Part shown: positions 1-8,225 of the stretch, piece after piece
Position numbering within the stretch: position 1 is the stretch's first letter
How the letters are laid out: the number at the start of each line of letters is the position of its first letter
Assembly: GCA_016213235.1 (NCBI GenBank)
Contig: JACRBE010000043.1
Coordinates: 1 to 64,000 of the forward strand
DNA length: 64,000 nucleotides
Direction: 5' to 3'
From: Chlamydiales bacterium
Lineage (GTDB): Bacteria > Chlamydiota > Chlamydiia > Chlamydiales > JACRBE01
Notes under the pieces: model-generated
Told to the model about the DNA's origin: nothing
Databases searched by the model: none
What the model saw: the letters and a program-made list of their open reading frames with translations, nothing else
Program-made: the position numbers and the translations under genes

Positions 1-840
1 AAACAAAAAAAAATCATTGAAGAGGAAGCTGAATTTTTAATTAATAAAGAAAGTAGTTTATTATTAAATAAGATAAGAACAGAAGAATTTCAGAAAATTA
101 TACAATCTTTACAGCTACTTTCTGCATGGCCGTCAGATCAATTTTTAGAGCTTTATGGAGGAGATTCTTATGGTCGATTGGTCGGGTGCGCTAGAATTGC
201 ATTTAAGATTGATAATGGTTGGCAGATGTTATTTGTGCGAGAGCAAGATGGCCTTGTGTTTAAAGATCAGGAATGGAAGCTTTCTGATTTTGGTGAGCAT
301 ACAAAAAATTATCCGATAGCTGTTGTTGAAAAAATAACGCAAGAACACCTTGAATTACGGGTGTGGGATGTATCTGGATACGATTCTTCCATGGTGAAAA
401 TAAACATATACACTCCACAATCATCTGTTGTTTTAGAAAATGTTTTTGCACATATCAGACAAAGAACATTGCAATCTATATCATGTAAGATGAATAGTAA
501 GAGCACTATTTTACGAAAAGGTGATTGGGTTTTACATACAAAATCTGGGTGGAGAGTATTACAATCTAAGGAAGATATTCATTCTTATATTAATTATCAG
601 CTAGAGGGAGAGTTGTTTGTATTTGATGGAATTGACAAACAACGCAATCAAGGATTTTTATTGGGGAAATTATTTGATGCTACCCGTGGCGAAGTAAAGG
701 CTATTCGGTTACCATTAATAGACAATAATGCAGTCGCTAAAACAAGTAAACCAGCAAAAGCAGTTAAAGTGCAGAAAGGGCCGCCTCCTGCAACTGATGG
801 ACTCGAAGAAGAATTGGATTTAATGGATGAATTATATTAA
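1..840 (+). CDS. Unknown protein upstream of gspD, 5' end outside window
   Basis: The reading frame is open from base 1 to the stop at 838-840, so this is the C-terminal 279 residues of a longer protein; the internal TTG at 178 is not a credible start. I recognise no domain. The visible part mixes charged and beta-rich sequence, has no membrane segment, and ends in a Lys/Ala/Pro-rich linker and an acidic tail (GLEEELDLMDELY). The last 14 bases overlap gspD, so the two are translationally coupled. From memory, Chlamydia also carries an uncharacterised gene just before gspD (CT573 before CT572). A role in the type II secretion machine is inferred from position only. Confidence 0.8.
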   Translation, partial: KQKKIIEEEAEFLINKESSLLLNKIRTEEFQKIIQSLQLLSAWPSDQFLELYGGDSYGRLVGCARIAFKIDNGWQMLFVREQDGLVFKDQEWKLSDFGEHTKNYPIAVVEKITQEHLELRVWDVSGYDSSMVKINIYTPQSSVVLENVFAHIRQRTLQSISCKMNSKSTILRKGDWVLHTKSGWRVLQSKEDIHSYINYQLEGELFVFDGIDKQRNQGFLLGKLFDATRGEVKAIRLPLIDNNAVAKTSKPAKAVKVQKGPPPATDGLEEELDLMDELY

Positions 841-3181
841 ACAAAATATTTTATTTTTTCTATTAGTTACTTCTAGTGTTATCGCTCAATCCATAGAGGA
901 TAAGCTTGCTTCTTTCCAACAGGAAGATGGCGTGCAAGAAGAGGGGTTTTCGCATCATTTAAAAGAGACAAATCAAGAGTTAATGTTATTGAAACAACAC
1001 TTATCTCTCTCTTACAACAAAGTAAAATTTTTGCAAGAAGAGGATGCTACTGATGAAGAATATGAAGTGTTGTTAAATGAAGTAAATGATATTAAGCAAC
1101 AAATCAATCAAGCAGAATCAGATTTTCATCAGTTTGTGACATTACAATCGAAGATAGAACAAGAAGGATATGGTATATGGGATCAAGAAGAGATTACACT
1201 TTCCCAGTTAATCATGGAGTATGGATCTAGTGATTATTTATATATTATTGCGCCTGAGGTTAGTAATATTAAAATTAGCATGCATTCCACATTGCCTATC
1301 CCCAGAGAATCTTGGAGCAAGCTGTTAGATGTATTGTTAGCCCAAAATGGGGTTGGAATAAAAGAGATAAACCCGTTTACAAGACAATTGTTTTTACATA
1401 AACAGGATTTAGTCGCAGTACAAAGAATCGCATCGAATCCGATTCAATTAGATATTGCATCGGATAATGAGAGAGTAGCCTATATTTTTTCTCCACCGGT
1501 AGAACATTTGAAAGCGGCGTATTATTTTTTTGATCGATTTAGAGATCCTAAAAAAACATTTGTTTATTCTGTAGGAAATAAAATTGCCATTGTTTCTCTG
1601 AAAGAGGAAGTGAAAAAGCTACTTACTCTTTATGATACTGTATGGGAAAAAGGATGTGAAAAAGTTACAAAGGTAATTCCCTTAACTAGAATTACATCAG
1701 AAGAAATTTTAAAGATATTGAAAGCCTATTTTGGATCGCTTGCAGATGGGAATCGTTATGCAATGTCTAAAGGAGGCAATGAATTGTCTGCCCATTCTTT
1801 GAAGCAAGAAAATAGTATTGTTTTGATTGGAACAAAAGATGTTGTATCAAGGGCAGAAACAATTGTAAAAGAGACGGAAGCTCAACTAGAAGATCCGTCA
1901 GAAATGACGGTATACTGGTATGATTGCCATCACAGTGATCCAGTAGATTTAGCGCAGGTTTTAGACAAAGTGTATCAATCGCTATTACTATATGGATTAG
2001 AAGATGGGAATAAATCATCAAACAATAATGTTAATGTATCCACGAGAGTAGAAGTAACGGAAGAAAATGGGGGCCCTCCTGTATTTGAAGATCCAAGAAT
2101 TATCAATCCAATAGCTCCGCCTTTAGTGGAGCCTGGTGTAATAGAAAAACAGGCAAAACCAGCAAACACGAATAATTTTATTCCATATCCTAAAACAGGA
2201 TCTTTGATGATGGTCGTTCGCAAAGATACTCTGCCAAAAATAAAAGATTTGTTAAAGAGACTAGACGTTCCCAAGAAAATGGTACAAATCGAAGTGTTGC
2301 TATGTGAGAAAAAACTAAACCAGCATACGCAGTCTGGGTTAAATATTTTGAAACTAGGATCTGCTGCATCAAGCCAACACAATACAAGCATTGTTTATAA
2401 TGCTTCTTCTACAACGCCTTTGAAGGGTTTGTTTGAGTTTTTTATTAGTAGAGCAAAACCAAATCATTATCTTCCTGCTTATGATATATCGTATCATTTT
2501 CTTATGGCACAAGAAGACATGCGTATTAACGCCGCGCCTTCTATTTTAACAGTGAACCAGACACCAGCAACGATTTCAATAGTGGAAGAAATATCTATTA
2601 ACAATGGTGCAGCTCCTATTGAGACAAATAGTAACATTACATTTGAGAAATCTTTTACAAGAGAACAGTTTGGAATTACCATCGTTATGACTCCAACCAT
2701 CCACGATCCGGATCCGGAGCACAATGAAGATCGCTCTTCCATTACGCTTGAAACAAATGTTACGTTTGATACTCCAAAAAGCGACAAGGATGATAGACCT
2801 AATGTTAACCGTAGACATGTTCAAAATCAGGTGAGAGTTCTTGATGGGCAAACCATTATCATAGGAGGGCTTAGAAAGAAAGTAGCAGAAGACAGAATGG
2901 AAAAAATTCCGTTTTTAGGTGAAATTCCGGGTATAGCAAAATTATTTGGCACGTCAAGAATGGACGATCAAACAACGGAGATGTATATTTTCATTACGCC
3001 TAAAATCATTTCTGATCCTAAGTTAGACTTAGATAGGATAGTAAGAGAAGAATTATTAAAGAGACCAGGAGATATTCCAGAGTATTTACAGCGATTGCTT
3101 GATGCAAAACAAAAGAAAAAGCAACGATTATTTGATCAAAGCTTCAAACTAATTTTTGGGAATTTAGATGCTGCTTATTGA
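827..3181 (+). CDS. gspD: Type II secretion secretin GspD
   Basis: Outer-membrane secretin that forms the exit channel for folded exoproteins. The 784-residue protein starts with a signal peptide (about residues 1-20, ending SSVIAQS), then a coiled-coil stretch (about 30-95), N-domains, a Pro/Asn-rich linker near 400-450 and a C-terminal secretin domain from about 500. The late secretin signature is visible around residue 695 (QVRVLDGQTIIIGGL, then PFLGEIPGIAKLFG), followed by YIFITPKII. Its start overlaps the preceding gene by 14 bases and its end overlaps gspE by 14 bases. The early coiled coil is not typical of model secretins. No pilotin gene is recognisable nearby. Confidence 0.95.
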   Translation: MNYIKQNILFFLLVTSSVIAQSIEDKLASFQQEDGVQEEGFSHHLKETNQELMLLKQHLSLSYNKVKFLQEEDATDEEYEVLLNEVNDIKQQINQAESDFHQFVTLQSKIEQEGYGIWDQEEITLSQLIMEYGSSDYLYIIAPEVSNIKISMHSTLPIPRESWSKLLDVLLAQNGVGIKEINPFTRQLFLHKQDLVAVQRIASNPIQLDIASDNERVAYIFSPPVEHLKAAYYFFDRFRDPKKTFVYSVGNKIAIVSLKEEVKKLLTLYDTVWEKGCEKVTKVIPLTRITSEEILKILKAYFGSLADGNRYAMSKGGNELSAHSLKQENSIVLIGTKDVVSRAETIVKETEAQLEDPSEMTVYWYDCHHSDPVDLAQVLDKVYQSLLLYGLEDGNKSSNNNVNVSTRVEVTEENGGPPVFEDPRIINPIAPPLVEPGVIEKQAKPANTNNFIPYPKTGSLMMVVRKDTLPKIKDLLKRLDVPKKMVQIEVLLCEKKLNQHTQSGLNILKLGSAASSQHNTSIVYNASSTTPLKGLFEFFISRAKPNHYLPAYDISYHFLMAQEDMRINAAPSILTVNQTPATISIVEEISINNGAAPIETNSNITFEKSFTREQFGITIVMTPTIHDPDPEHNEDRSSITLETNVTFDTPKSDKDDRPNVNRRHVQNQVRVLDGQTIIIGGLRKKVAEDRMEKIPFLGEIPGIAKLFGTSRMDDQTTEMYIFITPKIISDPKLDLDRIVREELLKRPGDIPEYLQRLLDAKQKKKQRLFDQSFKLIFGNLDAAY

Positions 3182-4724
3182 AGATTTGCAACAATTATCA
3201 CAACAATTTGGATTAGATTATTTAATTGATGTTAGCCAGTGTGCTTTTATAAAAAACAAAATAAAAAAGTTGCCCTATTCCTTTGTACAGCACAACATCA
3301 TTCTTCCCATTGATGAAACAGAAAAAGATGTAATTTTAGCAGTAGCTTCCCCTTTTAATGTGCAAGCAATAGAAGAGGCTAGGTTTATACTTGGCAAAGA
3401 TATAAAAGAAGTGCTGTGTCTTGAAGCGATTATTAAATCTGCAATTGAGTATTGTTATCATCAAAATGAAGAAGAAGCTTCTGCATATATTCAAAATTTG
3501 AATCAAAAACAAGAAGGGGAATTATATACTCAAAATGATCAAGAGTATGATCTATTAAATGAAAAGTCCGATTCTTCTGTTATAAGAATGCTTAATATGA
3601 TTTTACTGGAGGCTTTGCAACTAAAATCATCGGATATTCATTTAGAACCAATAGAGCATGGGATGATTGTTCGCTATCGAATAGATGGTGTTTTACAAGC
3701 AAGGCATAAGGCTCCTAAAGAAATAGTGCATCAACTAGTTACAAGAATTAAGGTGCTTGCAAGGCTAGATATTGCGGAACATCGCCTGCCGCAGGATGGA
3801 CGGATAAAGTTGAAGTTAGGTGATAGGGAGATTGATTTTCGGGTAAGTACGGTCCCTACTGCATATGGAGAAAGAATTGTTTTAAGAATTTTGGATAATA
3901 AAAATATTGTAATTGGGCTCGAGCATATTGAAATGGACGAGGAATTATTACAGGATTTCCAATATCATATCAGACAAAATCAAGGAATAGTACTTGTAAC
4001 AGGTCCTACTGGTAGCGGGAAAACAACCACCTTATATAGTGCATTGTCACAGATTCAGTCAGATGAAGTGAATATTATGACAATTGAAGATCCTGTGGAA
4101 TACAAGTTGCCAAAGATGGCTCAAATAGGGGTAAATCCTAAAATAGATCTTACTTTTGCAAGAGGGTTAAGGCATATTTTGCGACAAGATCCTGATGTAA
4201 TCATGATTGGGGAAATTAGGGATAAAGAAACAGCAGAAATTGCCATACAAGCAGCGCTTACAGGACATTTGGTTCTTAGTACACTGCATACTAATGATGC
4301 TCCATCTGCACTAACGAGATTAGTGGATATGGGAATAGAGCCTTATCTACTTTCGTCTACCATTTTAGCAGTACTGGCGCAGCGTCTTGCAAGACAAATA
4401 TGTCCTCACTGTAAAACAGAGCATATTCCATCACCACAGCAATTAAAAGATATAGGGTTAGAAGCGCATGAAGGTCCTTTTTACATGGGGCAAGGATGTG
4501 AGTGTTGTTTAGGGGTTGGTTATAGTGGAAGAATAGGGATTTATGAATTAATGAATATGGATAAAGAAATCAAACAACATTTGCTTCAAAGTCCTGATGC
4601 TAACGAATTAAGAGAAATAGCCAAATGTAATCATATGAAAACTTTAAGAGAAGACGGTGCAAAAAAAGCTTTGAAAGGGCTGACAACGGTATCGGAAGTA
4701 ATTCGAGTGACTAGGAAAATATAA
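3168..4724 (+). CDS. gspE: Type II secretion ATPase GspE
   Basis: Cytoplasmic hexameric ATPase that drives pseudopilus assembly. The 518-residue length fits the GspE/PilB family. Visible motifs are Walker A GPTGSGKTTT (about residue 279), the Asp box after it (MTIEDPVEY), Walker B/His box (IMIGEIRDKETAEIA and LSTLHTNDA, about 341-370), and two cysteine pairs (CPHC near 411 and CECC near 444) that form the family's zinc-binding site. An N-terminal GspE_N-like region covers about residues 1-120. The ATG lies 14 bases inside the end of gspD, and the stop shares one base with the gspF start (TAATG), indicating coupled translation. Confidence 0.96.
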   Translation: MLLIEDLQQLSQQFGLDYLIDVSQCAFIKNKIKKLPYSFVQHNIILPIDETEKDVILAVASPFNVQAIEEARFILGKDIKEVLCLEAIIKSAIEYCYHQNEEEASAYIQNLNQKQEGELYTQNDQEYDLLNEKSDSSVIRMLNMILLEALQLKSSDIHLEPIEHGMIVRYRIDGVLQARHKAPKEIVHQLVTRIKVLARLDIAEHRLPQDGRIKLKLGDREIDFRVSTVPTAYGERIVLRILDNKNIVIGLEHIEMDEELLQDFQYHIRQNQGIVLVTGPTGSGKTTTLYSALSQIQSDEVNIMTIEDPVEYKLPKMAQIGVNPKIDLTFARGLRHILRQDPDVIMIGEIRDKETAEIAIQAALTGHLVLSTLHTNDAPSALTRLVDMGIEPYLLSSTILAVLAQRLARQICPHCKTEHIPSPQQLKDIGLEAHEGPFYMGQGCECCLGVGYSGRIGIYELMNMDKEIKQHLLQSPDANELREIAKCNHMKTLREDGAKKALKGLTTVSEVIRVTRKI

Positions 4725-5908
4725 TGCCTATTTTTGAATATGTTGCGCTAAATCACAGGGGAAAAAAGATAAAACATACCCTTAGTGCTGATTCTATTGA
4801 AACAGCCAAAGATGTTCTTCGAAAACAAAAGACATTAGTTACAAGTATATGTCCGATAAAGAGGCATAATTTTAATATTAAGCTGCCACTATCGATAAAG
4901 TTGAATATTACAAGGCAGATTGCGCAATTACTAAGATCAGGGCTTCCCTTATATGAGAGTTTATTGATTTTAGAAGAGAAGATTATCCATCAAAAATATC
5001 ATTTTTTATTCATTGATTTATGCGATAGGGTTCGACAGGGTAGCGCGCTATCACAAGCTCTTGCTTGTTATGAGCGATCGTTTGATAAAATTTATGTTTC
5101 TATGGTTGCAGCGGGAGAAGAAAGTGGATCGCTGGCAGAAGTATTTGAAGAACTTTCTATCATGATAGAAAAAGAGCAGCGGTTAAAGAAAAAGTTGTCC
5201 TCTGCTATGATATATCCTGCTTTTTTAGGGATTTTTTGCTGTATTGTAATTTTTTCGATGTTCTTTTTTCTGATACCATCGCTTCGTGAGTTGTTTAATG
5301 GAAAGAATTTACATCCGCTGACAAAAAGTGTCCTTGGCATTAGCAGTTTTTTACAGGAATATAAAATTTACTTATTTCTAGGGCTTATTTTGGTTAATTT
5401 GTTTGTTATTATATTTATCCAAACAAAAGATGGGAAAAACATTATACAAAAAACAAGTTTAAAACTGCCGTTTATAAAAACGCTTATTATTTATGCAGTG
5501 ATAACCAGATTTTCCAAAACAATGGCTGCATTATTGAAAAATGGGGTGCCATTGATTTCTGCGCTTAAATTATCAAAAGAGGTGATGCAGCATCACATGT
5601 TTATAAAAATCATCGACGATACAGTGCAGCAAATTGTAAAGGGAGAGAAACTATCTGCACAATTAGCGAAGCATAAAATCATACCATCGCTTATTCCGCG
5701 TATGCTGGCTACATCAGAACAGTCTGGGAAATCGAGTGAAATGTTTGCACAAATAGCAAAAATTTATGAAGAAGATCTAGAGAAAAACATTGAACAGTTT
5801 ATTCAATTATTACAACCGGTATTAATTCTTTTTTTAGGGTTAATTGTTGGATTTGTGATATTATCTATCATGTTACCATTAACAGATGTTTCGTCATTTT
5901 TAAATTAG
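4724..5908 (+). CDS. gspF: Type II secretion inner-membrane platform GspF
   Basis: Polytopic inner-membrane platform protein that couples GspE to the pseudopilus. The 394 residues carry the duplicated T2SSF domain (about 60-180 and 260-385), each half beginning with an amphipathic region containing an LRSGLPLYESL-type or LKNGVPLISAL-type motif. Three membrane segments are visible near 165-190, 215-235 and 365-390. The start overlaps the gspE stop by one base, and the gspG ATG follows eight bases after the stop. No GspL, GspM or GspC homologue follows, which agrees with my memory of reduced chlamydial type II systems. Confidence 0.95.
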   Translation: MPIFEYVALNHRGKKIKHTLSADSIETAKDVLRKQKTLVTSICPIKRHNFNIKLPLSIKLNITRQIAQLLRSGLPLYESLLILEEKIIHQKYHFLFIDLCDRVRQGSALSQALACYERSFDKIYVSMVAAGEESGSLAEVFEELSIMIEKEQRLKKKLSSAMIYPAFLGIFCCIVIFSMFFFLIPSLRELFNGKNLHPLTKSVLGISSFLQEYKIYLFLGLILVNLFVIIFIQTKDGKNIIQKTSLKLPFIKTLIIYAVITRFSKTMAALLKNGVPLISALKLSKEVMQHHMFIKIIDDTVQQIVKGEKLSAQLAKHKIIPSLIPRMLATSEQSGKSSEMFAQIAKIYEEDLEKNIEQFIQLLQPVLILFLGLIVGFVILSIMLPLTDVSSFLN

Positions 5909-5916
5909 GGATTACA

Positions 5917-6369
5917 ATGAAGAAAAAACAAAAGCGTAGCATGACGTTGTTAGAGATTATGGTTGTTATTTTCATCATAGGGATTATTGGCACGGTAATT
6001 GGTGTTAATATGAAGGGAAGCCTGGAAGAGGGTAAAGCATTTAAAAGTGAAAAGGGTTCTAAGCAGGTATATGAAATATTAACGCTAGAAATATCAAAAG
6101 GAAATTTGAAAATAGAAACACTTTCTCCTGCTGCGGCTATTGCTGCCATTAAATCATCGGGATTTGCAACGGATCCAGATAAATTGCTTGAGGATGGGTG
6201 GGGATTGCCTTATGAAATATTAAAAACAGAAGATCTGTCAGATATCAGGGTTATATCAGAAAATTTTTTCCAACATCTAAAAAAGAAAGGGCAAAAAATA
6301 ACGGAGATTAAGAAAAAATATCCATGGATGGACAAAAGTGGTTGCATTGCCCTTGAGGAAGAGAGTTAG
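5917..6369 (+). CDS. gspG: Major pseudopilin GspG
   Basis: Major pseudopilin. The N-terminus has a short basic leader (MKKKQKRS) followed by MTLLEIMVVIFIIGIIG, with Glu at mature position +5 and a long hydrophobic helix. The GspG core motif is recognisable as DGWGLPYEI (about residues 88-96), corresponding to the DPWG-x-PY segment of the family. The residue before the predicted cleavage site is Ser rather than the usual Gly, as in the other three pseudopilins of this window. It lies eight bases after gspF and overlaps the next pseudopilin gene by about 32 bases. Confidence 0.93.
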   Translation: MKKKQKRSMTLLEIMVVIFIIGIIGTVIGVNMKGSLEEGKAFKSEKGSKQVYEILTLEISKGNLKIETLSPAAAIAAIKSSGFATDPDKLLEDGWGLPYEILKTEDLSDIRVISENFFQHLKKKGQKITEIKKKYPWMDKSGCIALEEES

Positions 6370-6784
6370 TTTTACCATTTTAGAGATTTTGGTATGTTTT
6401 TTATTGATATCGCTTTTTTCTGTATTTGTCTCATCTAAAGGGATGGACATCATTCATCAATATGAGTTTAATAGATCGATTAATCAAATTGCAGAGGAAA
6501 TAGAGTTAACAAAATCTATAGCGATTACGTATCAGGCAAACATGGTCTTGCGTATGGCAAATACCGATGAAGGGGTAGCTGTGCAGCGGATCTGTTATGA
6601 GATACCGGACTCGTCTCTTTCCCTATTCAATACGACGCTAATAAAACATCTTTCGATACGCGAATCACCCATAGAAATAATTGTTACAAATGATGGTATG
6701 ACAGGCGATCGTCAGATTGATATTGTTTCAAAAAACATGCAAGCATCCCTTATAATAAAAAATAATGGTCTTTTCCTTGAGTAA
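6338..6784 (+). CDS. GspH-like minor pseudopilin
   Basis: Second pseudopilin of the operon. It has a prepilin leader and helix (RKRVS then FTILEILVCFLLISLF) with Glu at +5, followed by a 110-residue soluble domain. The frame opens with GTG at 6338, 32 bases inside gspG; a TTG at 6353 would give the leader MRKRVS, closer in length to normal prepilin leaders, and neither has a clear Shine-Dalgarno sequence. I assign it to GspH by its place after gspG and by size, since pseudopilin globular domains diverge too far to classify by eye. GspI is the main alternative. Confidence 0.8.
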   Translation: MVALPLRKRVSFTILEILVCFLLISLFSVFVSSKGMDIIHQYEFNRSINQIAEEIELTKSIAITYQANMVLRMANTDEGVAVQRICYEIPDSSLSLFNTTLIKHLSIRESPIEIIVTNDGMTGDRQIDIVSKNMQASLIIKNNGLFLE

Positions 6785-6846
6785 GGTTATTTCATTGTTT
6801 GAAAATCATCTTATTTATATAAGTTGAAGAAAAGGGGATTGTCAAA

Positions 6847-7215
6847 ATGGATAAGTTTTTTTTAGCAGCGGTTTTTGGACCATTAATGATTATTTTTAGC
6901 TTGGCAAGACTTTGTTCTCATGAAAGAACTGCAGTGCTTGAATCTATACGTCAGGGCCCTGCATTAATTTGGATTATATCAATATTAAACTTATTTTTCG
7001 GGTTACTGATTATCAATACTTATCATGTATGGACGGCAACACTAGCAGTGCTAGTGCCACTTCTTGGATGGTTTTTTATAGTAAGAGGGTTCTTGTTGTT
7101 ATTTCTCCATAAAAAAATGCTAAGAATTTTTCTTGAAAATCCAAGAGTGAATTTTGTGTCTAGTGTGATTGGGATTGTGTGGGGAATAGCTTTGACCATT
7201 TTTGCTCATTTTTAA
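6847..7215 (+). CDS. Small multi-pass membrane protein, unknown function
   Basis: A 122-residue hydrophobic protein with about four membrane segments (roughly 5-20, 40-57, 62-88 and 102-120) separated by short basic loops such as HKKMLR. A plausible ribosome binding site (AAGGGG) lies about nine bases before the ATG. I recognise no family motif. It follows the GspH-like gene by 62 bases on the same strand, so it may be read from the type II operon. Its 3' end overlaps the convergent exported HAD-like gene by 56 bases. Confidence 0.75.
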   Translation: MDKFFLAAVFGPLMIIFSLARLCSHERTAVLESIRQGPALIWIISILNLFFGLLIINTYHVWTATLAVLVPLLGWFFIVRGFLLLFLHKKMLRIFLENPRVNFVSSVIGIVWGIALTIFAHF

Positions 7216-8149
7216 TTCCACTTTCGATGAATGAGATGAAATAGTCCTCTTTTAGAATGGCATCGACCATATCTACTTGAACAACAAAAAAATGATCAAT
7301 TAGAGGATTTATTTCTAAAGGCTCATCGGATTGAATATCAATGGGATTTACTATGTTATAATCTTCGATGGAGCCTTTTTCTACATTATCATCAAAAAAG
7401 AAACATAAGGTAGATGGATCCATGGGGTTGATGTGCATTGGTTTTGCAAAGGGTTGTTTTTCATCGTTAGAAGACCAGTAGTAGAAATCATCGGATATGG
7501 CTAAGAAGCGATAAGATTTGATGATATCATATATTTCTTTTGCACTAGTGATAACCTGACTATCCAGGAACAAAATATTCTTTTTAAAGGATGCAATAGG
7601 CACTTGGACATCAAGGTTTTGTTTTAATGTTTCTTGTATATCGATAAGATCTTTTCCAAATGTTCTAAATACAACCGTATAATTGATTTTTTTTTCTTCC
7701 AGGAAATCAAGTAAGCGGTAAAAAGAGGGGAAAATATAGAAATTTTCAGTAGCGGTTTTTTGATATACCAGGTTCTTGTCGTTGCACGCCTGTTGATATA
7801 AGGCGGGGTGATGCGTTGCCAGATAAGGCAAAAACTGGGTAAGCAGTGTTTTTCGCTCTTTACTTATACTGGGATTAGCGCGGTCTCCCGGTGATAAGTG
7901 TTGATATACGTAATCATAATAATTAATTGGAATATGAATGCGGTTATTCCAACAGGCGCGATATCGTTTAGCTAACGCGGAATCAAGACAACTATCAATG
8001 CCCTTATTTTGTGCTTTATCAAAAGCAATAATTGTACGGTTTACATCAAGATGGATAATTAAATGATTGATTTCAGTAAAGCAAGTAGAGGTAAAGATGA
8101 GCAAAATGGAAAATAAAAATGGAAAGAATTTCACAAGTCTGCCGGCCAT
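7160..8149 (-). CDS. Exported HAD-superfamily-like protein
   Basis: A 329-residue protein with an N-terminal signal sequence (about 1-25: basic start, hydrophobic FPFLFSILLIF, then TSTCFT). The rest fits a HAD phosphatase/hydrolase outline: motif I LDVNRTI near residue 35 (Asp nucleophile, but Asn at the +2 general acid/base position), motif II VVFRTFG near 160, a candidate motif III lysine (PFAKPMH, near 235) and motif IV FFFDDN near 250. The +2 Asn may reduce or change phosphatase activity. Substrate is unknown. It is transcribed away from the MORN-protein gene across a 76-bp divergent spacer, and its 3' end overlaps the upstream membrane-protein gene. Confidence 0.7.
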   Translation of the reverse strand: MAGRLVKFFPFLFSILLIFTSTCFTEINHLIIHLDVNRTIIAFDKAQNKGIDSCLDSALAKRYRACWNNRIHIPINYYDYVYQHLSPGDRANPSISKERKTLLTQFLPYLATHHPALYQQACNDKNLVYQKTATENFYIFPSFYRLLDFLEEKKINYTVVFRTFGKDLIDIQETLKQNLDVQVPIASFKKNILFLDSQVITSAKEIYDIIKSYRFLAISDDFYYWSSNDEKQPFAKPMHINPMDPSTLCFFFDDNVEKGSIEDYNIVNPIDIQSDEPLEINPLIDHFFVVQVDMVDAILKEDYFISFIESGIKNEQKWSKLFPTQSQSH

Positions 8150-8225
8150 ATCGAAGTTGGGTTTGAGTTTAATCGGATGCTATATTAAAATCGAGTGGAA
8201 AAATGATCGTTGATGTAGAGGATAT